Of a stretch of 64,000 nucleotides of DNA, positions 16,019 to 23,691 are shown in pieces. The stretch's first letter is position 1, and each line of letters begins with the position of its first letter. The notes under the pieces were generated by a model, which saw only the letters and a list, made by a program, of their open reading frames with translations, searched no databases and was not told the DNA's origin. Position numbers and translations under genes: made by a program. The stretch spans positions 1 to 64,000 of the forward strand of contig JAUXTU010000055.1 in assembly GCA_030679145.1 (NCBI GenBank). The letters run 5' to 3'. The DNA comes from Bacteroidota bacterium (GTDB lineage: Bacteria > Bacteroidota > Ignavibacteria > UBA10030 > UBA8401).

Positions 16019-17683
16019 ATGAATATAAACAACTCTAAAAAAATTTTGATTATTGGCGGAGTTGCCGGCGGTGCTACTGCTGCTGCTCGCATTCGCAGAT
16101 TAGATGAATCTGCAGAAATCACTGTTCTTGAAAAGGGACCATATGTTAGTTTTGCTAATTGTGGGCTTCCATATTTCATCAGCAGAGATATTCAACGACG
16201 CTCAAATTTATTACTGCAAACCCCGGAAGGATTTTTTAGTCGGTATCGCGTTAATGTTCGTGTAAATACTGAAGCAATTCAAATTCTGCGGGAAGAAAAA
16301 ATTGTGGTTGTGTGGACTAAGAATGGTGAAGAAAAAATCCAATATGATAAATTGATTTTAGCGCAGGGTGGCTCTCCAATAGTCCCGCAACTTCCAGGAA
16401 TTACACAAGAGCATGTTTTTAAGCTGTGGACAATTCCTGACATGGATCGAATTCACAAATTTATTGAAGAAAAGAAACCGGTCAAAGCAATTGTTGCCGG
16501 TGGTGGTTTTATCGGTCTTGAAATGGCAGAAGCTTTTCATGCGCGAGGAATGAACGTAACTGTTGTGGAATTAGCTTCGCAAGTGATGATTACAATGGAT
16601 AGTGAATTTGGAGAAATGATAAAGAACGGGCTGGAAGAAAAAGGAATCTCCGTAAAGACGAAGACCGGTCTTTCAGCAATTGGTGAAAAGAATATCACAC
16701 TTTCTGACGGCACCACAATTGATGCTGATTTAGTATTGCTTTCCGTTGGTGTTCGTCCCGAATTGTTATTGGCCAAAACTGCCGGACTGACGATTGGCGA
16801 AAGCGGCGGATTGGTAGTGAATGAATATATGCAGACAAACGATCCGGATATTTTTGCAGCCGGAGATATGGTTGAAATCGTCAATAAAGTTCATGGAAGG
16901 AAAGTAAGAATTCCGTTAGCTGGACCCGCGAACAGACAAGGAAGAATTGCCGGAACAAATGTGCTGGGCGGGAAAATGAAATATAATGGGGCACTCGGCA
17001 CATCGGTGGTAAAATTATTTGATCGAACTGCTGCGTCAACCGGGCTTTCAGAAAAAACTGCTCGTGATGCAGGACTTGCTGTCGGAGTTGCGTATGTTTT
17101 CAAAGACAATCACGTAACATATTTCCCAGGTGGAAAACCTCTTGCAATGAAGATTGTGTATGATGTAACGACGAAATTACTACTTGGTGGTCAAGCATAT
17201 GGAGAAGTCGGCGTTGAAAAACGAATCGATGTTTTAGCAACTGCGCTTCATGGCAAAATGACTATGGAAGATCTCTCAGAATTGGATCTATCATATGCTC
17301 CGCCATACAACAGCGCGAACGATCCAGTTAACATTGCATCATTTGTTGGACTTAATCATATTTCTGGTTATAGTTCATTAAAAACTCCGCGTGAAACAAC
17401 AATAGAGCTTTCCAAAGAAAAAGGAATGATCCTTGATGTTCGAACAATGGGAGAACAATCAAAAGCGCGTTTAAATGATGTATTGCATATTCCGGCAGAC
17501 GAAGTTCGTGATAGATTATCGGAGATTCCCAAGGGAAAAAATATTTATCTTTTAAGTAAAGATGGTTTTTTAGGCCATACAACCCTTCAAATTCTTAAAG
17601 CGGAAGGATGGAAGAATGTGTATAATATTGCCGGTGGTTATTACGCAGCAAAATGGTTTGAAGGATGGAAATTTTCACATTAA
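16019..17683 (+). CDS. CoA-disulfide reductase-type flavoprotein with C-terminal rhodanese domain
   Basis: This is a 554-residue pyridine-nucleotide disulfide oxidoreductase of the single-cysteine type. The FAD motif is IIGGVAGGATAAARI, the redox Cys48 is in SFANCGLPY, the NAD(P)H motif is AIVAGGGFIGLEMAE, and the second FAD motif is IFAAGDMVEI. The C-terminal about 95 residues are a rhodanese domain (GMILDVRTMGEQSKARLND ... NIAGGYYAAKWF). Its active loop reads LLSKDGFLGH, so the catalytic Cys is replaced and the domain is probably inactive. Related CoADR-rhodanese fusions reduce CoA disulfide/persulfide or polysulfide. An active stand-alone rhodanese follows 27 bp downstream and may supply the missing activity. 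Confidence 0.88.
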   Translation: MNINNSKKILIIGGVAGGATAAARIRRLDESAEITVLEKGPYVSFANCGLPYFISRDIQRRSNLLLQTPEGFFSRYRVNVRVNTEAIQILREEKIVVVWTKNGEEKIQYDKLILAQGGSPIVPQLPGITQEHVFKLWTIPDMDRIHKFIEEKKPVKAIVAGGGFIGLEMAEAFHARGMNVTVVELASQVMITMDSEFGEMIKNGLEEKGISVKTKTGLSAIGEKNITLSDGTTIDADLVLLSVGVRPELLLAKTAGLTIGESGGLVVNEYMQTNDPDIFAAGDMVEIVNKVHGRKVRIPLAGPANRQGRIAGTNVLGGKMKYNGALGTSVVKLFDRTAASTGLSEKTARDAGLAVGVAYVFKDNHVTYFPGGKPLAMKIVYDVTTKLLLGGQAYGEVGVEKRIDVLATALHGKMTMEDLSELDLSYAPPYNSANDPVNIASFVGLNHISGYSSLKTPRETTIELSKEKGMILDVRTMGEQSKARLNDVLHIPADEVRDRLSEIPKGKNIYLLSKDGFLGHTTLQILKAEGWKNVYNIAGGYYAAKWFEGWKFSH

Positions 17684-17710
17684 AAATAAAACAACTAAAA
17701 GGAGAAACAG

Positions 17711-17983
17711 ATGTCTGAGTTACTGAACAAGATCAAATCCGGTGCAAAAATTATCGATGTAAGAACTTCAGAAGAATTTGGCGAAGAACATTATCCGAAT
17801 GCGGTAAATATTCCCGTGGATGCACTACAGTTTAAACTAAATGATGTTGGAGAAAAGAATTCATCGGTTGTTCTCTATTGTGCTTCCGGTGCACGGAGCG
17901 CTTATGCAGCAAGAGTTTTAAAAAACTTAGGCTATACTGATGTTATTAATGCCGGTGGACTCTATGATATGCCGGAAATGTAA
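17711..17983 (+). CDS. single-domain rhodanese (sulfurtransferase)
   Basis: This 90-residue one-domain rhodanese has the active loop YCASGARSAYAA with an intact catalytic Cys, plus the family DVRTSEEFGEEHYPNAVNIP start. Such proteins carry persulfide sulfur between donors and acceptors. It has a good ribosome site (AAAAGGAGAAACAG) and follows the CoADR gene closely, consistent with one sulfane-sulfur handling unit. Confidence 0.92.
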   Translation: MSELLNKIKSGAKIIDVRTSEEFGEEHYPNAVNIPVDALQFKLNDVGEKNSSVVLYCASGARSAYAARVLKNLGYTDVINAGGLYDMPEM

Positions 17984-18018
17984 ATCATTGAATTATTATT
18001 GAAGAAACGGACTATTGT

Positions 18019-18507
18019 ATGAAAAAAATATTTTTGGTTTTACTGTTGATAATCGGTTATTCAACTGGTCTTTCTGCAAAAGATCTACAGTGGAAAAAAT
18101 TTAACGAAGGAATCATTGAAGCAAAAAAGAGCGGAAAAAAAATATTGGTGGATGTTTACACCGATTGGTGTAAATGGTGTAAGGAAATGGATAAAAAGAC
18201 ATATGCCGATAAAATGATCTCCACTTATTTGAAGAAGAATTATGTAATTATCAAATTAAACGCAGAAGGAAATGAAAGACTTAATTATCAAGGACAAACA
18301 ATTAGTCCGCGGGAGTTTGCACAAGGAATGGGTGTTGACGGATATCCTGCAACCGTGTTTCTGCAAAGCGATGGAAAGCCAATAACGTTGCTTCCCGGAT
18401 ATTCAACGCCTGATCAATTCATTCATGTTCTTAGCTTTATCGGCGAGAATCATTATTTGAAGAAAAAATTCCCAGATTACTTAGCGGAAAAAGGTGTAAA
18501 ACAGTAA
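18019..18507 (+). CDS. periplasmic thioredoxin-like protein (Thioredoxin_7/SoxW-like)
   Basis: The product has signal peptide MKKIFLVLLLIIGYSTGLSA and a thioredoxin fold with a WCKWC active site in VDVYTDWCKWCKEMDKKTY. The conserved cis-Pro is in VDGYPATVFL. The long insertion between these elements is typical of the DUF255/thioredoxin_7 group. It probably reduces periplasmic disulfides or accepts persulfide. Neighbouring rhodanese and CoADR genes suggest a sulfur context, though the electron donor is not evident here. Confidence 0.88.
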   Translation: MKKIFLVLLLIIGYSTGLSAKDLQWKKFNEGIIEAKKSGKKILVDVYTDWCKWCKEMDKKTYADKMISTYLKKNYVIIKLNAEGNERLNYQGQTISPREFAQGMGVDGYPATVFLQSDGKPITLLPGYSTPDQFIHVLSFIGENHYLKKKFPDYLAEKGVKQ

Positions 18508-18577
18508 TAGATCATTGTCATGGGGACGTGGCAATGTGCCGTTCAAGTTGTGTATCATTTTAAAATCAAGGAGTAAA

Positions 18578-18805
18578 ATGTCTAAAAGAGCAATGGCTCG
18601 AAGAGTATTTTTCACGATTGGTATTGTAGAGCTATTGCTGTTTGCTGTAACGGGATTGGCAAATTCATCTGCTGGTGTTGTTGGTGTAATGTTCTTGTTT
18701 ATTGGTGCAACAAATTTTTGCAGTCAGTGTCCTCTTTTGTCTGCATTTAAGCGTATGTTTAATAAGTCAAAATGGAATAAAGTTTCTACACAAAAGTTGA
18801 ATTAA
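18578..18805 (+). CDS. small DUF2892/YgaP-like inner-membrane protein
   Basis: This is a 75-residue protein with two membrane helices (VFFTIGIVELLLFAVTGLA and GVVGVMFLFIGATNFC), followed by NFCSQCPLLSAF. DUF2892 proteins have an NFCPLY-type motif at this place. They often accompany, or are fused to, rhodaneses as in YgaP. ATG 18578 is preceded by AAGGAGTAAA, so the longer in-frame TTG-type starts upstream are not used. It closes the rhodanese/thioredoxin group. Confidence 0.75.
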   Translation: MSKRAMARRVFFTIGIVELLLFAVTGLANSSAGVVGVMFLFIGATNFCSQCPLLSAFKRMFNKSKWNKVSTQKLN

Positions 18806-18838
18806 AGGAATATGAATTAGTGTATGATGAATTAACAG

Positions 18839-20206
18839 ATGAATATGAATAATTTATCCATTCTTATTGTTGATGATGAAGCATCCCAGAGGGAGATTTT
18901 AGCCGGATATTTAAAAAAGAAACGACACACCGTTCACCAATCATCTTCTGTTCAAGAAGCACTTCAGCTAATCCAGTCTCAACACATTGATCTTGTTCTC
19001 ACCGATTATAAAATGCCGGGCAAAACCGGTTTTGATCTTTTGCAAGAGATTAAAAAGATTGATACTGAAGTTGTTGTGGTATTAATGACTGCGTTTGGCA
19101 CGATTGAGGGTGCGGTAGATGCAATGCGTGCCGGTGCATATGATTATCTCAGCAAGCCGATCGAATTGGATGAAATTGATCTGCTCATAAAACGGCTGCA
19201 GGAACGGCAGCAGTTAATTTCGGAAAACAAGTTGCTTCGGGAGCAGCTTGTTGAAAAATACTCCTTTTTGGAGATAATTTCTCAATCTGCTCAAATGCAG
19301 GAAGTGCTTTCTACTGTTTCACGCGTAGCACAAACCAAAGCCCCGGTTCTTATACGAGGTGAAAGCGGGACAGGAAAAGAATTGATCGCGCGGGCGATCC
19401 ATTTCAATAGTACGCGAAACAGAAAACCATTTATCGCGATAAATTGCGCCGCGCTCAATGACAATTTATTGGAAAGCGAATTGTTTGGTCATGAAAGGGG
19501 AGCATTCACCGGTGCGGAAAAACAACGACGAGGAAGATTTGAACTTGCTGACGGAGGAACAATATTTCTTGATGAAATAGGAGATATTTCCTCCGCGACT
19601 CAGGTAAGATTATTGCGCGTATTGCAAGAACAAAAATTTGAACGTGTTGGCGGTTCTGAAACGTTATCGGTTGATGTTCGGGTAATTGCAGCAACACACA
19701 AAAATCTAGAAGAAGCGATTGTGAATGGAAAATTCCGCGAAGACCTATTCTATCGATTGAATGTGGTTGCAGTAGAAATTCCGCCGCTTCGAAAGCGAAG
19801 AGAGGATATCGCTGTTTTATTGGATCATTTTCTCTCGGCGTTTGCGAAAGAACATAAAAAAAAGAAATTGAATTTCTCTAAGGAGGCGTGGGAACATCTT
19901 ACCAGATACGATTATCCGGGGAACGTCCGTGAGTTAGAAAATATTGTTCAACGTTCCGTTATTTTTTCACGGGGAGATACGATTACATCTGAAGATCTTC
20001 CGCAAATTGTAAAAACAAACAAGAGCGAATCTACTTCTGCCAAACAAGACTTAGAGAATTTTTCTGAACAGATTGAACGATTGGAGAAAGATCTCATCTT
20101 TGAAGCCCTTCGAATACATGGCAATAATCAGTCAAAAGCAGCGGAACAGCTTGGACTATCCGAGAGAAACTTACGCTATCGGCTCAAAAAGTGGCGTGTG
20201 AAATAA
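18839..20206 (+). CDS. NtrC-family sigma54-dependent response regulator
   Basis: This 455-residue enhancer-binding protein has a receiver (1-120, phospho-acceptor Asp56 in [10 protein letters not shown]), an AAA+ domain (Walker [16 protein letters not shown]) and a C-terminal Fis-type HTH ([24 protein letters not shown]). The AAA+ domain contains the sigma54-contacting GAFTGAE loop. It therefore activates sigma54 promoters. The nearest good one is at 21673, with tandem dyads upstream. No kinase is adjacent. The NtrB-like kinase at 30485 is the most likely partner in the window, which is inference. A terminator overlaps the end of the gene, so the following genes are separate units. Confidence 0.95.
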   Translation: MNMNNLSILIVDDEASQREILAGYLKKKRHTVHQSSSVQEALQLIQSQHIDLVLTDYKMPGKTGFDLLQEIKKIDTEVVVVLMTAFGTIEGAVDAMRAGAYDYLSKPIELDEIDLLIKRLQERQQLISENKLLREQLVEKYSFLEIISQSAQMQEVLSTVSRVAQTKAPVLIRGESGTGKELIARAIHFNSTRNRKPFIAINCAALNDNLLESELFGHERGAFTGAEKQRRGRFELADGGTIFLDEIGDISSATQVRLLRVLQEQKFERVGGSETLSVDVRVIAATHKNLEEAIVNGKFREDLFYRLNVVAVEIPPLRKRREDIAVLLDHFLSAFAKEHKKKKLNFSKEAWEHLTRYDYPGNVRELENIVQRSVIFSRGDTITSEDLPQIVKTNKSESTSAKQDLENFSEQIERLEKDLIFEALRIHGNNQSKAAEQLGLSERNLRYRLKKWRVK

Positions 20207-20230
20207 TTAATGTTACATACGCCATTTTTT
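20192..20230 (+). terminator. rho-independent terminator overlapping the stop codon
   Basis: TGGCGTGTG pairs with CATACGCCA (one G-U) and is followed by TTTTTT. The stem includes the last codons of the NtrC-type gene. Confidence 0.75.
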
Positions 20231-20261
20231 ATATATTTCTAAGTATGGTTTTAGGGATTAC

Positions 20262-20780
20262 ATGAAATTGAACCTTGTCTTTTTTCTGCTTGTAACCGTT
20301 CTAACAACTGGCACAGCACAAGAAAATATTCTTTCGTCAACCCCACTTCGTTTAGACTTAAACGCTGGCTACAAAGGAATCCATCTAACCGGATTTTCAT
20401 TTCATTTCAGACTTATTAAAGATGAAACACTTGGAATAGATGTTGGTGTTGGATATGATTTTCTATACTCATACAGCATTGGGGCAATATATTATCTCAA
20501 TCCCGGCAATAATCAATTCTTTGTCTCGGGTGGCTACGCTATCTTTAAAAGAAGTGAAGAGAATGTTTACGGCATCAAAATTAAATCACTGCACGGCCAG
20601 TTAGGATATGAATCTCAATTTGGAGATCATATTATTATTGGAAGCACGATTGGTGTCGTTAAATATTTAGAAGAACGTTTTTCCATTCCAAATTATCGTG
20701 TTGAACAACAATTTCTTGCGTATGAAAGTAAATATTTTGAGATTGGTCTTACTCTCGGCTATCGCTTTTCTTTTTATTAG
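20262..20780 (+). CDS. small outer-membrane beta-barrel-like protein
   Basis: This 172-residue protein has signal peptide MKLNLVFFLLVTVLTTGTAQ, alternating Gly/Tyr-rich strands (LRLDLNAGYKGIHLTGFSFHF, FFVSGGYAIF) and a final FEIGLTLGYRFSFY with a C-terminal aromatic. It is consistent with an 8-strand barrel, but no family could be assigned. Its last 59 bp overlap the start of the next gene in another frame. Confidence 0.6.
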   Translation: MKLNLVFFLLVTVLTTGTAQENILSSTPLRLDLNAGYKGIHLTGFSFHFRLIKDETLGIDVGVGYDFLYSYSIGAIYYLNPGNNQFFVSGGYAIFKRSEENVYGIKIKSLHGQLGYESQFGDHIIIGSTIGVVKYLEERFSIPNYRVEQQFLAYESKYFEIGLTLGYRFSFY

Positions 20781-21510
20781 TTGCTCGGAAGATCAAGGGA
20801 GCAAGCCGCTACCTGTCATCATAGCCCATCGTGGGCTACCTCTTTCTTTTCCTGAAAACTCAAAAGAAGGATTTGATGCTGTTGTTTCCCTTGGAATAGA
20901 TGCGGTTGAAACTGATGTCTATATGACAAAGGATGATTCCGTTTTTATTATTCATGATGTTGAGTTATCTAGATTAACGGATTTAACAGGAAATGTACAA
21001 GATTTCACTGCTCAAGAACTCCGAGAAGCTGTCTCCCGGAAGACTGGTGGCACTTCGTTAACGGTTGCACAATTTCTTGAGCGATATAAAGGAAAATTTC
21101 AAAAAATTTATTTTGATGTAAAAGAGGGACAGAACGAAGTTATTATAGCAACTGCATTGCAAATAGAGGGAATTGTCCACTTCCATACAATGGAAAATAT
21201 TGTGATCGCGACATCCACCAGTGAAGCCCCATTGGATACACTATTAAAAGTGAATCCATCTTTTCAAACGGCAATTGAGATTGGTGATGCAAATTTATTT
21301 TCAGACAAAGTGAAAAAGCATTCAAGAGTATTATTGAATCATGGAAGTTTAACTCGCGCAATTTCTGAAATGTCCAAAGCATCCAATGCAGAATTGATCA
21401 TTTTCACGCCAAATACATCAGTAGAATTTCAAAATGTTATTGACATTGGCTGCGATGCCATCATGACGGACAATCCTGTTTTACTGCAAAAATATTTAGA
21501 CACCCTGTAA
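20722..21510 (+). CDS. lipoprotein glycerophosphodiester phosphodiesterase
   Basis: The enzyme hydrolyses glycerophosphodiesters to glycerol-3-phosphate and an alcohol. Catalytic elements are IIAHRGLPLSFPENS (HR and E), ETDVYMTKDDSVFIIHD (E-x-D and H) and YFDVKEG. The N-terminus MKVNILRLVLLSAIAFLFISC has a lipobox ending in Cys, so it is probably membrane-anchored in the envelope. ATG 20722 gives this clean signal; an in-frame GTG at 20698 would add eight residues in front of it. The coding start lies inside the upstream barrel gene, giving an overlap of 59 bp. The protein is somewhat divergent but all core residues are present. Confidence 0.85.
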   Translation: MKVNILRLVLLSAIAFLFISCSEDQGSKPLPVIIAHRGLPLSFPENSKEGFDAVVSLGIDAVETDVYMTKDDSVFIIHDVELSRLTDLTGNVQDFTAQELREAVSRKTGGTSLTVAQFLERYKGKFQKIYFDVKEGQNEVIIATALQIEGIVHFHTMENIVIATSTSEAPLDTLLKVNPSFQTAIEIGDANLFSDKVKKHSRVLLNHGSLTRAISEMSKASNAELIIFTPNTSVEFQNVIDIGCDAIMTDNPVLLQKYLDTL

Positions 21511-21572
21511 TATATCTCTGCAACAAATACGTTTGTTTCATTTTTCTTTCTCTTTAATCTTATTTAAGACTA

Positions 21573-21590
21573 TTCGACAATAGTGTCGAA
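21573..21590. promoter_or_regulatory. candidate enhancer site 1 (TTCGAC-N6-GTCGAA)
   Basis: A perfect 6+6 dyad with a 6-nt spacer, centred about 91 bp upstream of the -24 box at 21673. The related site 2 begins 22 bp further on, two helical turns away. This is the expected geometry of binding sites for an NtrC-type activator. Confidence 0.6.
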
Positions 21591-21594
21591 CCAT

Positions 21595-21612
21595 CTCGAC
21601 AGAAACGTCGTA
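21595..21612. promoter_or_regulatory. candidate enhancer site 2 (CTCGAC-N6-GTCGTA)
   Basis: This shares the TCGACA/GTCG arms and the 6-nt spacer with site 1, with two end mismatches in the dyad. Its centre is 22 bp from that of site 1, and its end is 60 bp before the -24 element. Confidence 0.55.
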
Positions 21613-21672
21613 ATAGTTTATCTTCAATTTTATTTATTCAAATTTTCCTCAGCAAAATCCTCAAATTGTGTT

Positions 21673-21688
21673 TGGCACGGTGCTTGTA
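21673..21688 (+). promoter_or_regulatory. sigma54 promoter of the EF-hand/DUF2202 operon
   Basis: TGGCACGGTGCTTGTA matches consensus TGGCACRNNNNTTGCW in every position except the C of the -12 GC. It sits 67 bp before the ATG at 21755. Tandem dyads lie upstream, and an AAA+ sigma54 activator is encoded 1.5 kb away. The -12 GT variant is the same as at 12604. Confidence 0.75.
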
Positions 21689-21754
21689 ATACTATGAGCA
21701 TAACGCAACAAGCTCAATTAACTAATTACCAATTCAAAATACACAGGAGGTTTT

Positions 21755-22111
21755 ATGAAACGCATCATCAACGCAGCATTCACACTTGCAGTCGTATTCG
21801 CTCTCGGCTTCTTGTTCACAGATTCAGCATTTGCACAGCAAAAAGGAACCGGCACACCAAAGGGTAACGGTCAATATTTTGTTGATCAAGATGGCGACGG
21901 AATCTGTGATAATGTCGGTACGCATCAAGGACAGAAGATGGGAAATGCAGCAAAAGGAAAAGGTAACGGTCCGAAAGATGGAACAGGATATAAAGGTAAC
22001 GGACCAAAAGATGGCACAGGCAATGGTAGCGGTACGTGCACTGGCACTGGAACAGGTGTTTGCGATGGAACAGGTTCAAAAGGAAGCATGAATCGCGGCG
22101 GTAGAAAATAA
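21755..22111 (+). CDS. small secreted Gly-rich protein with one EF-hand-like Ca loop
   Basis: The 118-residue product has signal peptide ending DSAFA, then FVDQDGDGICDN, an Asp-rich calcium-loop motif of the dockerin/thrombospondin-3 kind. A low-complexity tail follows, built of KGNGPKDGTG repeats and a CTGTGTGVCDGTG stretch. The tail repeats are also visible at DNA level (two near-identical 30-bp units around 21960-22020). It has a strong ribosome site (ACAGGAGGTTTT). It is the first gene behind the sigma54 promoter. A paralogue with two such loops lies at 23389. It is probably a small abundant envelope or extracellular metal-binding protein; its true function is unknown. Confidence 0.8.
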   Translation: MKRIINAAFTLAVVFALGFLFTDSAFAQQKGTGTPKGNGQYFVDQDGDGICDNVGTHQGQKMGNAAKGKGNGPKDGTGYKGNGPKDGTGNGSGTCTGTGTGVCDGTGSKGSMNRGGRK

Positions 22112-22122
22112 AAGCAGTATTG

Positions 22123-22150
22123 TGTGTGGAGAGTGTGAACTCTCCATACA
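22123..22150 (+). other. intercistronic hairpin 1 of the sigma54 operon
   Basis: TGTGTGGAGAGT pairs with ACTCTCCATACA (one G-U) around a GTGA loop. No T tract follows, so it is more likely an mRNA processing or stability element than a terminator. The same hairpin type recurs at 22902. Confidence 0.7.
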
Positions 22151-22196
22151 CGCAAACTACTAAACCAAATAAAACACACAAGGAAAGGATACAACA

Positions 22197-22889
22197 ATGA
22201 AAACATTCTCCATTTCACTTATACTCACTTTGGCAATAATGATCTCAGCAATAGGATGTGACAAAACAGACGCAGGACCAACTGGAAATGAACTATCGGG
22301 GCAGTATCAAAATACTTTCGAACAAGATGCTGCTTTGATGGTGGCTTCTTTGGATGGAATTGCATCAGACTCTTTATCAGTTGAAGAGGGGAATGGTTTG
22401 CTCTATATGCGAGAAGAAGAAAAACTTGCGCGCGATGTTTATTCTGAATTGTATGTAAAATGGAATCTGCGCCCATTCTCAAATATTTCTCGAAGCGAAC
22501 AAATGCACATGAATGCAATTCTATCATTGGTGAATAGATATTCATTGCAAGATCCTGTTGATGTAAATGGCGCGGGAGTATTTAAAGATGAAATATTACA
22601 AAATCTATATAATACTCTTATAGTAGAGGGGAACAAGAGTGTTGTAGATGCATTAGAAGTTGGAGCAACAATTGAAGAAGTTGATATTGTTGATCTTCAA
22701 AAACATTTAAAAGAAACGGATAATGAAGATATTACATTTGTATATGATAATCTTATGCGCGGATCGAGAAATCATTTGCGGGCTTTTGTGAAGAATTTAA
22801 AAGCACAGGGTGTAACGTATGTTCCACAATATTTAACGGCGGCAGAGTATGAGCAAATCATTTCCACACCGATGGAGCGCGGTAGATAA
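22197..22889 (+). CDS. DUF2202 ferritin-like lipoprotein/secreted protein
   Basis: The product has an N-terminal signal with IGCDK, a possible lipobox Cys. From about residue 60 it carries the DUF2202 domain: LYMREEEKLARDVYSELY, SRSEQMHMNAILSLVNRY, GATIEEVDIVDLQKHL and MRGSRNHLRAFVKNL. The E-E and H residues at regular helical spacing fit a four-helix ferritin-like bundle able to hold a di-metal centre. Family function is unknown. In this operon it sits between small Ca-loop proteins and a double DUF1858 protein, which suggests metal or redox handling in the envelope. The ribosome site AAGGAAAGGATACAACA is good. Confidence 0.88.
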   Translation: MKTFSISLILTLAIMISAIGCDKTDAGPTGNELSGQYQNTFEQDAALMVASLDGIASDSLSVEEGNGLLYMREEEKLARDVYSELYVKWNLRPFSNISRSEQMHMNAILSLVNRYSLQDPVDVNGAGVFKDEILQNLYNTLIVEGNKSVVDALEVGATIEEVDIVDLQKHLKETDNEDITFVYDNLMRGSRNHLRAFVKNLKAQGVTYVPQYLTAAEYEQIISTPMERGR

Positions 22890-22901
22890 ACTGAATAGTA
22901 T

Positions 22902-22933
22902 TGTATGTGGAGGGTGTGAACCCTCCACATACA
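22902..22933 (+). other. intercistronic hairpin 2 of the sigma54 operon
   Basis: A perfect 14-bp stem (TGTATGTGGAGGGT / ACCCTCCACATACA) with loop GTGA. It is the same design, loop and flanking wording (AGTATTGT...) as the hairpin at 22123, so the two are duplicated elements. Confidence 0.75.
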
Positions 22934-22993
22934 CAAATCAACAAACAGAAGTATTGTAAATATTCAGCGTTTATACAACACATGGAGAGATTT

Positions 22994-23392
22994 ATGATAG
23001 ACAGAAACATTGCTCCCGAAGACCTGGTGCTTGAAGTTCCCGACTCAATTGGATATTTGAATCGAAAAGGAATAACCTGTGTGGTATGTGGAGAACCGAT
23101 GGTAGGAACATTAGAATCAGTTTCGAAAGAAAAAGGATATTCTATTCAGGATATTGAAAATATTGTAACAGAATTAATAGAACTCAAGCGAGCCGGAATA
23201 AATACTGATATAACCGTTGAAGAACTTGTACATCAGGTTCCTGAATCAATCGAATATTTGAATCGTAAAGGAATAACCTGTTTGACGTGTGGAGAACCAA
23301 TAACCAATACGCTCGAAACTCTTCTAAAAGGGCTGGGATATTCAGATCGAGATATTGAAAGTATTGTAACAGAATTAAAGGGACTTGCATGA
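22994..23392 (+). CDS. tandem double DUF1858 protein
   Basis: This soluble 132-residue protein is two copies of the DUF1858 domain: residues about 1-62 (LEVPDSIGYLNRKGITCVVCGEP) and 70-132 (HQVPESIEYLNRKGITCLTCGEP). Each carries a CxxCGEP motif. Single DUF1858 domains occur at the N-terminus of the iron-sulfur repair protein ScdA/RIC and next to hybrid-cluster-type proteins, so a thiol/redox or Fe-S role is plausible. ATG 22994 follows GGAGAG at good spacing; ATG 22982 is the alternative. There is no signal peptide, so it is the cytoplasmic member of an otherwise envelope-directed operon. Its stop overlaps the next start (ATGA). Confidence 0.82.
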   Translation: MIDRNIAPEDLVLEVPDSIGYLNRKGITCVVCGEPMVGTLESVSKEKGYSIQDIENIVTELIELKRAGINTDITVEELVHQVPESIEYLNRKGITCLTCGEPITNTLETLLKGLGYSDRDIESIVTELKGLA

Positions 23393-23691
23393 AAACTATC
23401 TCAATCATATTAATATCTCTCATTATCGTAGTAAGTGGTTCAATTGCCCAAACGACGGACAGCATTTCTTCGCGACAGAAAAATAAACAAGAAAGAAATA
23501 AATTTGTTGATCAGAACGGCGATGGTATTCAAGATTCACCTCAGGTAAATAAAATACGACAACGCGATGTATTTATTGATGCAAACGGAGACGGTATTTG
23601 CGATAACCGTGAACAAGGTCTCGGTTTTCGACGCGGCAAAGGACAATCAACCAATCAAACAGGAAAACGCCAACAAGGAAGGCAAAAATGA
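23389..23691 (+). CDS. small secreted protein with two EF-hand-like Ca loops
   Basis: The 100-residue product has signal peptide MKTISIILISLIIVVSGSIAQ. Two loops follow, FVDQNGDGIQD and FIDANGDGICDN, then a basic Gln/Arg/Gly tail. It is a paralogue of the product at 21755, sharing the FVDQ-GDGI-D core and loop spacing. ATGA overlaps at both ends show it is translated as part of the operon. Confidence 0.8.
   Translation: MKTISIILISLIIVVSGSIAQTTDSISSRQKNKQERNKFVDQNGDGIQDSPQVNKIRQRDVFIDANGDGICDNREQGLGFRRGKGQSTNQTGKRQQGRQK

Noticed and set aside
21816-22218. Minus-strand frames opposite the Gly-rich mini-protein
   Set aside because: They are shadows created by the repetitive Gly/Asp/Lys codons of the real gene.
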